The notes under the pieces are model-generated. The model saw only the letters and a list, made by a program, of their open reading frames with translations, was not told the DNA's origin and did no database searches. DNA of 64,000 nucleotides, from positions 1-64,000 of the forward strand of contig NZ_JBBKAH010000009.1 in assembly GCF_037652055.1 (NCBI RefSeq), read 5' to 3'. Position 1 is the first letter of the stretch. Every line of letters starts with the position of its first letter. Of this stretch, positions 51,359 to 60,384 are shown in pieces. This DNA comes from Pelagibius sp037652055. Its GTDB lineage: Bacteria > Pseudomonadota > Alphaproteobacteria > Kiloniellales > Kiloniellaceae. The translations under genes were made by a program, and so were the position numbers.

Positions 51359-52516
51359 ATGACCAACCAGTCCAAAGCGCACGGCGACCGCCGTGCTTTC
51401 CTGACCGGGGCGGCGGCCGGGCTGGCCGTCGGCGCCGGTGCCGGATTTGCCGCGGCTCGCGGCCTGTCCGGCGGGGCCGGCCTTGCCGCCCCCGCCGTGG
51501 TTTCCGGGCGCGCGGTGGGCACCACCTGGAAGATCCAGACGTCGTGGCCCGGCGGCGTCGGCCTGGAAACCTTCAAGGCCTGGTGCCGCAGCATCGTCGA
51601 GCGCACCTCCGGCGAGCTGGCTTTCGAGCCCTACGGCGCCAACGAGAAGGTCGGCGAGTTCCAGCTGTTCGACGCCCTGCGGCGCGGCGAGCTGGATGCC
51701 ATGAACTCCTTCACTCAGTACTGGTCCGGCCATGTGCCGGCGGCGGTCTTCCTGGCGGCCTATCCGCTCGGCCTGCGCCAGCCGCACGAGTGGGAGGTGT
51801 TCTACTACAGCCTCGGCGGCATCGAGCTGGCCCGCGAGATCTTCGCCCGCCAGGGTATGTATTACCTCGGTCCGGTGCGCCATGGCGCCAACATCATCCA
51901 CTCGAAGAAGCCGATCCGCTCGATCGAGGACTTCCAGGGCCTGCGCATCCGCATGCCGGGCGGCATGGTCGCCGAACTGTTCCAGGCCGCCGGCGCCAAG
52001 ACGACGATGCTGCCGGGTTCGGAAATCCTGGATGCCCTGGCCAACGACATGATCGACGCCGCCGACTACGTGGGCCCGGCGGTGAACCTCGCGCTCGGTT
52101 TCCAGAACGTCGCCAAGTACGTCTCCATGGGCCCGCCGGGCTTCATGTCGATCTATCAGCCGGTGGACCTGATGGACATCACCGTGGCAATGCCGGCCTG
52201 GCAGGCCCTGCCGCCGAAGATGCAGGCGTTCCTGGAGGACGAGGTGCGCATCTACTCGGTGCATCACCATGCCAGCATCGAGGCTGCCGACCAGCGCGCC
52301 TGGGCCGAGTTCGACAGCGCCGGCGTCGAGGTGTCGCGCCTGGGTGACGACGACGTTCTGGCCTTCACCAAGCTGGCGGTGCCGCGTTGGTTCTCCTGGG
52401 CCAACCGCGACCCGGATGCCGGCCGGGTGTTCCGCATCCACCTCGACTACCTGATGTCCGGCAGCCTCGGCTACGTGACGCCGGAGATGATCCAGGGCTT
52501 CCGGCTGAACGCATGA
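51359..52516 (+). CDS. TRAP-type solute-binding protein (DctP family), Tat signal
   Basis: A 385-residue periplasmic binding protein. The N-terminus has a twin-arginine signal (DRRAFLTGAAAGLAVGAGAGF, RR at about 11-12). The mature part WKIQTSWPGGVGLETFKAWCRSIVERTSGEL, IRSIEDFQGLRIRMPGGM and QAAGAKTTMLPGSEILDAL is the DctP/TAXI-like fold of TRAP systems, often binding organic acids as dimers. The membrane subunits DctQ and DctM are not present; instead its stop overlaps the start of a histidine kinase. A sensory role for the binding protein is inferred. ATG 51359 gives the shortest fitting signal; GTG 51311 is an alternative. Confidence 0.9.
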   Translation: MTNQSKAHGDRRAFLTGAAAGLAVGAGAGFAAARGLSGGAGLAAPAVVSGRAVGTTWKIQTSWPGGVGLETFKAWCRSIVERTSGELAFEPYGANEKVGEFQLFDALRRGELDAMNSFTQYWSGHVPAAVFLAAYPLGLRQPHEWEVFYYSLGGIELAREIFARQGMYYLGPVRHGANIIHSKKPIRSIEDFQGLRIRMPGGMVAELFQAAGAKTTMLPGSEILDALANDMIDAADYVGPAVNLALGFQNVAKYVSMGPPGFMSIYQPVDLMDITVAMPAWQALPPKMQAFLEDEVRIYSVHHHASIEAADQRAWAEFDSAGVEVSRLGDDDVLAFTKLAVPRWFSWANRDPDAGRVFRIHLDYLMSGSLGYVTPEMIQGFRLNA

Positions 52517-54900
52517 CCGAGGGACGGGCCAGCGCGCGCGGGTCCGGCGAGAGCCGCCGGCGGCCGGGCAGTCTGCGACGACTGCGGCGGCGCCTGCGCT
52601 ATCTCGACAAGGACCTGCGCCTGCTTGCCACCATCGTGCTGATCGTCGTCGGCGCCCTGGCCGCCTGCCTGATGACGATCCGCGAGGTCGAGCGCTATCT
52701 GATCAAGTCCACCGCGACCGGTGCTGCCGTGCACTGGGCCGAGTTCCTGCAGTCGCGGCTGCGCGGCCTCGACGAGATCCTCGCCGCCGGCCTGGTGAGC
52801 GAAGACGACCAGCGCATCTTCGAATTCGCCGGCGCGGCCGGCGGCGTGCGCGACTACCAGGTGATCCGCCGCGACGGCATGGTGGCGCTCTCCAACTGGT
52901 CGGGCAACTTCCGCAATGCGCTCAACCCGGAGACCCTGCGCCGGGTTGTCGAAGGCGGTGAAACCGTCTCCACGGTGATCTACGAGGAGCTTGCCGGCAC
53001 CCATTTGGTGATCGGCGAGGCCCATGTGCCGCTGGCGGCCGGCGACGGCAACCGCGGCGCCCTGAAGGTCGACGTCGACATGACCGGCGAGGCCGAGCGC
53101 TTTCGCCGGCTCGGCAACGCCGCCTTCATCGCCCTGGTCGCCCTGCTGCTGCCTCCCGGCGGGCTCGCCGCCTGGCTGATCGGGCGCAACATCCTGGCGC
53201 AGCGCCGCGCCGAGCAGCTGCAGCGCCAGCGCGGCCTGGTGCTGGAGGCTCTGGCCAAGGGCATCGTGCTCCAGCGCGTGCTGCTGCGCATGGCCCGCTT
53301 CGCCGAACGGCACCGCCTGGCCGACCGCTGCATGATCGTCACCCTCGACCCAGCGGGCGAGCGTGTGGCGGCCGTCATCGCGCCGCGCCGCCGCGAGACG
53401 GGCGCGGTGTTCGCCGGACGGCGCGTCGAGGACCTGCCGGAATTCTTCAGCCGCTGTCTGCACGGCCGCGGCGCGCACGTCAGTGCCGTGAGGGGCGAGG
53501 AGGCGCTCTGGGCGGTTCCGCTGCAGGCGACCAGCGGACGCCCGCTCGGCTGGTTCGTCCTCGGCTTTGCCGGCGGCCTGCCGGCGCAGCTTCCCGATGC
53601 CGAGGGCCCTGAGATGAGGCTGGCCTACCTGGCCGCCTTCGCGATCGAGACGCGGCGGGCGGAGAACGCCTTGATGGAGTTGCGCCAGCGCAGCGAGCTC
53701 ATCCTGGGCGCCGCCGCCGACGGCATCGTCGGCCTCGACGCCGACGGCCGCGTCACCTTCGCCAACCCCGCCGCGGCGCGCCTGCTGGGCCGCGGCCTGG
53801 AGGAGATGATCGGCGGCGACGTCGAGGACTTCCTGCGTCCGTTGCAGGAGGGCGGCGGCGAAGAGCTGCCGATCGCCGCGACGCTCACCGACGGCCGGGC
53901 GCGCCAGGTCGAGAAGACGGTGATCCGCGGCGCCGACGGCGCGCCGCTGCCGGTGCGCCTTGCGGTGACTCCGGTCGAGCGGCGGCTGTCGAGCCTGCGC
54001 GCCGTCGTCGTGTTCGACGACATCACCTCGCAGATCGCCGCCCAGCGCAGCCTGCGCCGCGCCGCCGAGGAAGCCGAGGCGGCCAACCGCTCCAAGTCCA
54101 ACTTCCTGGCCCACATGAGCCACGAGCTGCGCACGCCGCTGAATGCCATCATCGGCTTCTCGGAGGTCATGGCGGAGGAGACGCTGGGCACGCTGAACCA
54201 CCCGCAGTATCACGAGTACGCGCGCCACATCCACGTCTCGGGCCAGCACCTGTTGAGCCTCATCAACGACCTGCTCGACCTCTCGAAGATCGAGGCCGGC
54301 AAGCTGGAGCTGTGGGAGGAGGAGGTCGACTGCGGCTCGCTCGTCCAGCGGTGCCGCGTGTTCATCGAGGACGCCGCGCAGAACAAGGGCCTCGCCCTGA
54401 CATTGCGGGTCGCCGAGGGCCTGCCCAGCCTGCGCTGCGACGCCCGCAAGCTGAAGCAGGTCCTGGTGAACCTGCTGTCCAACGCGGTGAAGTTCACGCC
54501 CGCCGGCGGCCGCGTGCTGCTGGAGGCGGAAAGCGACGGGGCGGCGGGCATCGTCGTGCGCGTGTCGGATACCGGCATCGGCATCGCGCCGGAGAACATC
54601 GTGAAGGTCATGTCGCCCTTTGGCCAGGTGCACGAGGCACTGAACCGCGACACCCAGGGCACCGGCCTGGGCTTGCCGCTCTCGCGCGCCCTGGTCGAGC
54701 TGCACGGCGGCCGGCTGACGCTGGAGAGCGAACTCGGCAAGGGCACCACGGCGCGCGTCGAACTGCCCGGCCGCGCGGTCGCCTCGACGCTGCCAGGAAG
54801 CCCACCGGCGGTCACGCCCCAGAGCTTGCCCGAGACCACGCAAGCGCCCTCCGGCAAAGCCCGCGGCGAAGGCCGCAAGCGGCTCGGCGGGGCCGCTTAA
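52513..54900 (+). CDS. PAS-domain sensor histidine kinase
   Basis: A 795-residue membrane kinase. A first membrane helix (about 38-58), a periplasmic sensor region (about 59-198), a second helix (about 200-222), a cytoplasmic GAF-like region (about 235-390), a PAS domain (about 395-515), and HisKA with phospho-acceptor H537 in HMSHELRTPLNAIIGFSE. The HATPase part has NLLSNAVKFTP, DTGIGIA and GTGLGLPLSRALVELHGG. It overlaps the binding-protein gene by four bases, suggesting they work together. No response regulator is adjacent. Confidence 0.93.
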   Translation: MTEGRASARGSGESRRRPGSLRRLRRRLRYLDKDLRLLATIVLIVVGALAACLMTIREVERYLIKSTATGAAVHWAEFLQSRLRGLDEILAAGLVSEDDQRIFEFAGAAGGVRDYQVIRRDGMVALSNWSGNFRNALNPETLRRVVEGGETVSTVIYEELAGTHLVIGEAHVPLAAGDGNRGALKVDVDMTGEAERFRRLGNAAFIALVALLLPPGGLAAWLIGRNILAQRRAEQLQRQRGLVLEALAKGIVLQRVLLRMARFAERHRLADRCMIVTLDPAGERVAAVIAPRRRETGAVFAGRRVEDLPEFFSRCLHGRGAHVSAVRGEEALWAVPLQATSGRPLGWFVLGFAGGLPAQLPDAEGPEMRLAYLAAFAIETRRAENALMELRQRSELILGAAADGIVGLDADGRVTFANPAAARLLGRGLEEMIGGDVEDFLRPLQEGGGEELPIAATLTDGRARQVEKTVIRGADGAPLPVRLAVTPVERRLSSLRAVVVFDDITSQIAAQRSLRRAAEEAEAANRSKSNFLAHMSHELRTPLNAIIGFSEVMAEETLGTLNHPQYHEYARHIHVSGQHLLSLINDLLDLSKIEAGKLELWEEEVDCGSLVQRCRVFIEDAAQNKGLALTLRVAEGLPSLRCDARKLKQVLVNLLSNAVKFTPAGGRVLLEAESDGAAGIVVRVSDTGIGIAPENIVKVMSPFGQVHEALNRDTQGTGLGLPLSRALVELHGGRLTLESELGKGTTARVELPGRAVASTLPGSPPAVTPQSLPETTQAPSGKARGEGRKRLGGAA

Positions 54901-54913
54901 CGCACGCGATCCG

Positions 54914-54934
54914 CGGCCCTGAAGCGGCCGTTTT
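54914..54934 (+). terminator. Weak terminator-like hairpin after the kinase gene
   Basis: CGGCC (54914-54918), seven-base loop, GGCCG (54926-54930), then TTTTCC. The stem is short, so this is only a modest call. Confidence 0.35.
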
Positions 54935-55260
54935 CCGGCGCCCGGCACGGTTTTGCAGGAAGCCCCGGGAACCTTGTTTTAACCACCTGATAATAAAAGA
55001 CAATTTCGCCCGGCTTCGGCGTTGCGGGAGTTGTGGCGAAGGCGCGGGATTGCTATAGTCGAGGCGACGAATCGCGGGACATTCCCGCGGTTTTTCCGGC
55101 TCTCCCGGCGGCCTGCCGGGATGCTGCCGGAACGGCCGGGAAACCCCGGCCGGTGCGGTCGCTTTCTGGGTGAAATTTCCGGCCTTCCAGATAGGCAAAT
55201 CCGGGGGCAAAAAACCGTTGTCCGGGCGTGGGGTCCGGGCGTCTTCTCAAGGCAGTTCTC
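54935..55260 (+). promoter_or_regulatory. gyrA upstream region with predicted promoter
   Basis: The 360-base gap before gyrA has no gene. A sigma-70-type promoter is seen at TTGTGG (55031-55036), 17-base spacer, TATAGT (55054-55059). It would give a leader of about 195 bases, GC-rich with several small hairpins, to the TTG start at 55261. Nothing else stands out. Confidence 0.5.
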
Positions 55261-58077
55261 TTGTCCGATCCTTCGCAGCCGACTTCCGATTTCGACATTA
55301 CGCCGGTCACTATCGAGGAGGAGATGAAACGCTCCTACCTCGATTACGCCATGAGCGTGATCGTGGCCAGGGCGCTGCCCGACGTGCGCGACGGCCTGAA
55401 GCCCGTCCACCGGCGCATCCTCTATGCGATGAAGGAGGCCGGCTACGACTGGAACCGGCCGTATCGCAAATCCGCCCGCGTGGTCGGTGACGTCATGGGT
55501 CAGTATCACCCGCACGGCGACGCGGCGATCTACGACACCATGGTGCGCCTGGCGCAGGACTTCTCGATGCGCCTGCCGCTGATCGACGGCCAGGGCAACT
55601 TCGGTTCGATGGACGGCGACCCGGCGGCGGCCATGCGCTACACCGAGGCGCGCCTGACCCGTGCGGCCAGCGAGGCGCTGCTGCAGGACATCGACGAAGA
55701 CACGGTCAATTTCCAGGACAACTACGACGAGACGACGAAGGAGCCGGTGGTCCTGCCGGCGCGCTTCCCGAACCTTCTGGTCAATGGCGCCGGCGGCATC
55801 GCCGTGGGCATGGCGACCAACATCCCGCCGCATAACCTGGGCGAGGTGATCGACGCCTGCATCGCCTACATCGACAACCCTGAGATCTCCATCGACCGCC
55901 TGATGGAGCACGTGCCGGGGCCGGACTTCCCGACCGGCGGCCTGATCCTGGGCCGCACCGGCATCCGCGACGCCTACCACACCGGGCGCGGCTCGCTGCG
56001 CGTGCGCGCGGCCACTTCCATCGAGGAGATCCGCAAGGACCGCAAGGCCATCGTCGTCACCGAGGTGCCCTATCAGGTGAACAAGGCGCGCATGCTGGAG
56101 CGCATCGCCGAACTGGTGCGCGCCAAGACCATCGAGGGCATCTCCGACCTGCGCGATGAGAGCGACCGCCAGGGCCTGCGCGTGGTCATCGAACTGCGCC
56201 GCGAAGCCGAGCCGGATGTGGTGCTGAACCAGCTGTTCCGCTTCTCGCCGCTGCAGGGCTCCTTCGGCTGCAACATGCTGGCGCTTTCCTCCGGCCAGCC
56301 GGTGCTGATGGACCTCAAGGTCATCATCTCCGCCTTCATCGACTTCCGTGAGGAGGTCGTCACCCGCCGGACCGCTTTCCGCCTGGGCAAGGCGCGCGAC
56401 CGTGCTCACCTGTTGGTCGGCCTCGCCATCGCGGTGGCCAACATCGACCCGGTGATCGAGCTGATCCGCGCCGCTCCCGATCCGGCCGCCGCCCGCGAGG
56501 GCCTGATGGGGCGGCGCTGGCCGGCCGAGACCGTGGCGCCGCTGATCGCCCTCATCGACGAACCGGGGCGCGAAGTCGGGCCGGACGGCACCTACCAGCT
56601 GTCGGAACTGCAGGCGCGTGCCATCCTGGAGCTGCGCCTGCAGCGCCTGACCGGCCTGGAGCGCGACAAGATCGCCCAGGAACTGGAAGAGATCGCCGCC
56701 GAGATCAAGGGCTACCTGGAGATCCTGGCCTCGCGCGACCGTCTCATGGACGTGATGCGCGGCGAACTGCTGGAGATGAAGGAGCGCTTCGCGACCCCGC
56801 GGCGCACCCAGATCATCGACGCCGGCTTCGAGCACGAAGACGAGGACCTCATCCAGCGCGAGGACATGGTGGTCACCGTCACCCACGGCGGCTACATCAA
56901 GCGCGTGCCGCTGTCGACCTATCGCGCCCAGCGCCGCGGTGGCAAGGGCCGTGCCGGCATGGCGACGCGCGACGAGGACTTCGTCAGCAAGGTCTTCGTC
57001 TGCAACACCCACACGCCGGTGCTGTTCTTCTCCTCGCTCGGCATGGTCTACAAGCTGAAGGTCTATCGCCTGCCGATCGGCTCGCCGCAGTCGCGCGGCA
57101 AGGCCCTGGTGAACCTGCTGCCGCTGCAGGACGGCGAGTGGATCACCACCTTCATGCCGATGCCCGAGGACGAGACGACCTGGGACAGCATGTTCGTCGT
57201 CTTCGCCACCTCCGCCGGCTACGTCCGCCGCAACAAGCTGTCCGACTTCGTGCGCGTGGCGGCCAACGGCAAGATCGCGATGAAGCTGGAGGAGGACGAC
57301 GGCGAACTGGTCGCCGTGCGCCCCTGCACGGAAGCCGACGACATCCTGCTGGCGACGGCCGGCGGCAAGTGCATTCGCTTCAGCGTCTCCGACGTGCGCG
57401 TCTTTGCCGGGCGCACCTCGATCGGCGTGCGCGGCATCAGGCTGGCCAAGGCCGATAAGGTGATCTCGATGTCGATCCTGCGCTCCGGCGAGGCCGAGAG
57501 CACCGAGGAGCGCGATGCTTACCTGCGCTATGCCATCGCCAGGCGGCGCGGCGAGAACGGCGATGGTGAGGGCGGCGCCAGGGAGAATGGCGGCGACGGC
57601 GGGTCCGAGGAGAACGGTGAGCTTTCGCAGCAGCGCCTCGACGAGCTGGCCGAGGGCGAGCAGTTCATCCTCTCGGTCGCCGACGACGGCTACGGCAAGC
57701 GCACCTCGTCCTACGAGTACCGCGTGACCGGCCGCGGCGGCCAGGGCATCGGCAACCTCGACCTGTCGCGCGGCGGCGGGCGCGAGGCCGGCGTGGTGGC
57801 CGCCTTCCCGGTGGCCGCGGGCGACCAGATCATGCTGGTCACCGACGGCGGCAAGCTGATCCGCAGTCCGGTCGAGGACATCCGCATCGCCGGGCGCACC
57901 ACGCGCGGCGTGATGCTGTTTCGGATCGACGAGAGCGAGCGTATCGTCTCGGTGGCGCACCTGCCGGAAGAAGAGGGTGCCGAAGAGGGCCCGGATGAGG
58001 GTGATAACAGCATCCCGGGCGACACCGCACCCGACGGCGGTGCGGACGCCGATGAGGGCGCCGGCGACGACGCATAA
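55261..58077 (+). CDS. gyrA: DNA gyrase subunit A
   Basis: Breaks and rejoins DNA during supercoiling. The 938 residues include IEEEMKRSYLDYAMSVIVARALPDVRDGLKPV, the catalytic Tyr127 in AAAMRYTEARL and the GyrA box QRRGGKG. TTG 55261 gives the normal (M)SDPSQPTSD start; GTG 55228 is upstream. In the quinolone pocket, E. coli Ser83 corresponds to Ala88 and Asp87 to Asp92. A Gly/Glu-rich insertion (about 760-790) splits the C-terminal beta-pinwheel, and an acidic tail follows it. Confidence 0.97.
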   Translation: MSDPSQPTSDFDITPVTIEEEMKRSYLDYAMSVIVARALPDVRDGLKPVHRRILYAMKEAGYDWNRPYRKSARVVGDVMGQYHPHGDAAIYDTMVRLAQDFSMRLPLIDGQGNFGSMDGDPAAAMRYTEARLTRAASEALLQDIDEDTVNFQDNYDETTKEPVVLPARFPNLLVNGAGGIAVGMATNIPPHNLGEVIDACIAYIDNPEISIDRLMEHVPGPDFPTGGLILGRTGIRDAYHTGRGSLRVRAATSIEEIRKDRKAIVVTEVPYQVNKARMLERIAELVRAKTIEGISDLRDESDRQGLRVVIELRREAEPDVVLNQLFRFSPLQGSFGCNMLALSSGQPVLMDLKVIISAFIDFREEVVTRRTAFRLGKARDRAHLLVGLAIAVANIDPVIELIRAAPDPAAAREGLMGRRWPAETVAPLIALIDEPGREVGPDGTYQLSELQARAILELRLQRLTGLERDKIAQELEEIAAEIKGYLEILASRDRLMDVMRGELLEMKERFATPRRTQIIDAGFEHEDEDLIQREDMVVTVTHGGYIKRVPLSTYRAQRRGGKGRAGMATRDEDFVSKVFVCNTHTPVLFFSSLGMVYKLKVYRLPIGSPQSRGKALVNLLPLQDGEWITTFMPMPEDETTWDSMFVVFATSAGYVRRNKLSDFVRVAANGKIAMKLEEDDGELVAVRPCTEADDILLATAGGKCIRFSVSDVRVFAGRTSIGVRGIRLAKADKVISMSILRSGEAESTEERDAYLRYAIARRRGENGDGEGGARENGGDGGSEENGELSQQRLDELAEGEQFILSVADDGYGKRTSSYEYRVTGRGGQGIGNLDLSRGGGREAGVVAAFPVAAGDQIMLVTDGGKLIRSPVEDIRIAGRTTRGVMLFRIDESERIVSVAHLPEEEGAEEGPDEGDNSIPGDTAPDGGADADEGAGDDA

Positions 58078-58110
58078 GGTAGAGGCGCAGGAAAGAAGAG
58101 GGCCCTGATC

Positions 58111-58668
58111 ATGAGCCGTCCCCTGGTGGGGGTCTATCCCGGTACCTTCGATCCCATCACCAACGGCCACCGCGACATCATCGGGCGGGCCTGCAAGGTG
58201 GCGGACCGCCTGGTCATCGCCGTGGCGCGCAATGCCGGCAAGGGCCCCCTGTTCTCGATCGACGAGCGCGTCGAGATGGTGCGCGACGACGTCGCGGAGA
58301 TGAACACCCACGGCGCCGAGGTGCAGGTGCGCGCCTTCGACAACCTGCTGATCGACTTCTGCAACGAGGTGGGGGCCAGCCTGCTGGTGCGCGGCCTGCG
58401 CGCGGTTTCCGATTTCGAATACGAGTTCCAGATGGCGGCGATGAACGCGCGTCTCGATTCACGGATCGAGACGGTGTTCCTCATGGCCTCGGAGCGCCAG
58501 CAGTTCATCTCCTCGCGCTTCGTGAAGGAGATCGGCCGGCTGGGCGGCGACATCTCGAGCTTCGTCAGCGCGCGCGTGGCGGAGCGGCTGCGCGACCGCT
58601 TCGACGTCGAGCAGAAGACCGGCGACGGCTCCTCGCGCCGCCGCCAGACCTTCAAGGACGAAGCCTAG
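58111..58668 (+). CDS. coaD: Phosphopantetheine adenylyltransferase
   Basis: Fourth step of coenzyme A synthesis: joins ATP and phosphopantetheine to give dephospho-CoA. The 185-residue protein has GVYPGTFDPITNGHRDII (TxGH-type ATP motif, H20), then LLVRGLRAVSDFEYEFQMA and MASERQQFISSRFVKEIGRLGGDIS. Slightly longer at the C-terminus than the usual 160-170. It follows gyrA by 33 bases, probably in the same transcript. Confidence 0.96.
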   Translation: MSRPLVGVYPGTFDPITNGHRDIIGRACKVADRLVIAVARNAGKGPLFSIDERVEMVRDDVAEMNTHGAEVQVRAFDNLLIDFCNEVGASLLVRGLRAVSDFEYEFQMAAMNARLDSRIETVFLMASERQQFISSRFVKEIGRLGGDISSFVSARVAERLRDRFDVEQKTGDGSSRRRQTFKDEA

Positions 58669-58684
58669 GGCGCATCGCGCCGGG

Positions 58685-58708
58685 GCGAGGCGAGGCGAGG
58701 CGAGGCGG
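58685..58708. repeat. Pentanucleotide microsatellite GCGAG
   Basis: Four and a half tandem units of gcgag between coaD and tRNA-Lys, a site prone to slippage. Confidence 0.8.
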
Positions 58709-58758
58709 GCCCGCATTTGGTTGACCGGGCGGGAAGCGCCCACTAAGGTGCGCCCGCC

Positions 58759-58774
58759 GCGCCCGGAAGGGCGC
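58759..58774 (+). terminator. GGAA-tetraloop hairpin after coaD
   Basis: GCGCCC, loop GGAA, GGGCGC, followed by CGTTTCCCTCGTTTT. It could end the gyrA-coaD transcript before the tRNA gene; the T-tract is interrupted. Confidence 0.45.
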
Positions 58775-58791
58775 CGTTTCCCTCGTTTTGG

Positions 58792-58866
58792 GGGCCCGTA
58801 GCTCAGAGGTAGAGCAGCTGACTTTTAATCAGCGGGTCGGAGGTTCGAATCCTCCCGGGCTCACCA
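58792..58866 (+). tRNA. tRNA-Lys (anticodon TTT)
   Basis: Cloverleaf is visible: acceptor GGGCCCG with CGGGCTC (one G/T wobble), D stem GCTC/GAGC, anticodon stem GCTGA/TCAGC with loop CTTTTAA giving anticodon TTT (58824-58826), T stem GGAGG/CCTCC with TTCGAAT. The discriminator A and an encoded CCA end the 75-base gene. Its 3' 20 bases recur imperfectly at 60385-60404. Confidence 0.97.
58847..58866 (+). repeat. Candidate attachment site, left copy (tRNA-Lys 3' end)
   Basis: GAATCCTCCCGGGCTCACCA, the T-loop to CCA end of the tRNA gene. It matches 17 of 20 bases of the segment at 60385-60404. tRNA 3' ends are classic integration points for mobile elements. Confidence 0.5.
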
Positions 58867-58945
58867 GCACTTAGCCGAAAGTTAAGCAGCCAGAAAAACG
58901 CCAGGGGTAGCGCTAAGGGTAACAGGGGAAGTCGGAGACATTTGT

Positions 58946-59560
58946 TTGGGGACAGGTGAACAGATTGCCAGATGGTGTATCTGGGTATGCTTCCTAGTGC
59001 TCTTCTGCGCAGTGGTGGCCCCACTCTTGTTCGGAGGTCAGCCGGCCTTAGAGAATCGCGTTCGATGGGTGGGATTGGGCCTTCAAATTGCCGGTTTGTT
59101 GACGGTGGTTGTTGGCCTTACGGAATCCCGAAGGCTATTCGGTAAACCTTCTTTAAAAGAGCTTGTGCGCAATTTTTTCAGACCGAAGAAACCGAAGGGG
59201 ACCATCATAGAGATGGAGACGACAATCCTCGGCACATCCTTCGGTGAAGCTCGAGCCACGTCGAAAACCAGCGACATAAACAAGCGGCTGGATCACATCG
59301 AAGAAGATATTGACGCACTGTGGAATCGATTTTCGATGGTGAAAGACGATATTAAGAAGCTACGCACCGATGCAGAGGAGGGGTTGCAGAACGCAACTGC
59401 AAAGCTCCAAGAGGCCGAGCAACGGCATCACGAGAAATTAGAGGAAGCCGTGATTGGCGGTATACACCTGGAACTGTACGGTCTCGGCTTCCTGCTGCTC
59501 GGCATCACTTTCGCGACGATCCCGACCGAGGTAGCGCTTCTGCTTCAAGCAATGGTTTGA
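58946..59560 (+). CDS. Unknown membrane protein with coiled coil
   Basis: Not recognised. The 204-residue protein starts at TTG 58946 after a GGAG site. Two N-terminal membrane helices (about 9-30 and 42-60) are followed by a basic segment (FGKPSLKELVRNFFRPKKPKG), a coiled coil (about 110-165; INKRLDHIEEDIDALWNRFSMVKDDIKKL), and a third membrane helix near the C-terminus (about 175-198). Base composition is visibly less GC-rich than neighbours, and it sits right after tRNA-Lys, both suggesting transfer. It converges on another orphan membrane gene. No function is proposed. Confidence 0.75.
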   Translation: MGTGEQIARWCIWVCFLVLFCAVVAPLLFGGQPALENRVRWVGLGLQIAGLLTVVVGLTESRRLFGKPSLKELVRNFFRPKKPKGTIIEMETTILGTSFGEARATSKTSDINKRLDHIEEDIDALWNRFSMVKDDIKKLRTDAEEGLQNATAKLQEAEQRHHEKLEEAVIGGIHLELYGLGFLLLGITFATIPTEVALLLQAMV

Positions 59561-59651
59561 CCTCTGCTGCGTTCTTTCAGTGCACCAGCCGCGCATCCGT
59601 GTCCATCCGCGGCGGTCGGAAGCACTCGGCAATGGCTGGCGACAGCTTTGA

Positions 59652-60029
59652 TCATTTTTGAATCGTAGCACCGCCGCCGCTAACCGAACTCTTGATCGAA
59701 GCTGTTCCGGTTGCTGAGAGAATTAGTGTCCCGCGCTTTAGGCTTTCCTCCATGTCTTCGGACAAGACCACACCATCCGGTATCGTCGCCTTAAGAACAT
59801 CCACTGCGAACACCTTCACCTGAAGAGGCGTCTCTGGGTTCGAAAGCACGTTGACTGCTAGCTCAAAGTTCTTGACGCGCAGTTCGGCGCTTCCCAAAGC
59901 ACCAGTTACGAACAAGCCGATGATCGCCACGGCGATTGCCGTTGCATATGCATTTCCAAATTCCAGAAACCCGGCCCACGCCTTGGCAAGCCAGTTCGGT
60001 GCGCGCTCGTATGCCTTTTCATCTTCCAT
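59652..60029 (-). CDS. Unknown small membrane protein
   Basis: Not recognised. A 125-residue protein from ATG 60029, which has GGGGGG seven bases upstream; GTG 60038 would add three residues. One membrane helix (about 30-48; YATAIAVAIIGLFVTGAL) is followed by a soluble part with NFELAVNVLSNPETPLQVKVFAVDVLKATIPDGV and a Ser/Thr/Gly-rich tail. Composition is lower in GC than the core genes. It lies tail to tail with the 204-residue membrane protein, within the tRNA-Lys islet. Confidence 0.72.
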   Translation of the reverse strand: MEDEKAYERAPNWLAKAWAGFLEFGNAYATAIAVAIIGLFVTGALGSAELRVKNFELAVNVLSNPETPLQVKVFAVDVLKATIPDGVVLSEDMEESLKRGTLILSATGTASIKSSVSGGGATIQK

Positions 60030-60384
60030 CACGGTCACCCCCCAATTGTTTCGTCTAGCTCAGCCTTGAATACGAAATTGCGCGCCAACAAAGGGCAGAC
60101 GGGCCAAGCATAGCCGGGCGATCGGAGTCGCTGCTAAGGCATCCCTTGGATGCAGCTTTGCGCCACCATGCGGCTCCGCGGTCCAAGGAGGGACAGCATC
60201 GCGCGGCCCAAGGAGGGGCGGTTCATCAACCGCTATGAGGGAAGGGCTGAGAGGTGTTCGTTACCCCTGCCAACTAAGCGATCTTCCTGGAAGACGCCTT
60301 GCATACACGCCTGACGGTGGCGGGCAGTACCGCCAGACGGAAGAGGGGCGGGCGCTGGCTGGCCCCCAACGGCGGACGTAGTCT
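60030..60384. other. Gene-free stretch at the end of the tRNA-Lys islet
   Basis: No convincing gene in this stretch (the whole gap to the desaturase is 442 bases). It holds two near copies of CGGYCCAAGGAGGG (about 60178 and 60207) and no recognisable integrase remnant. Confidence 0.5.
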
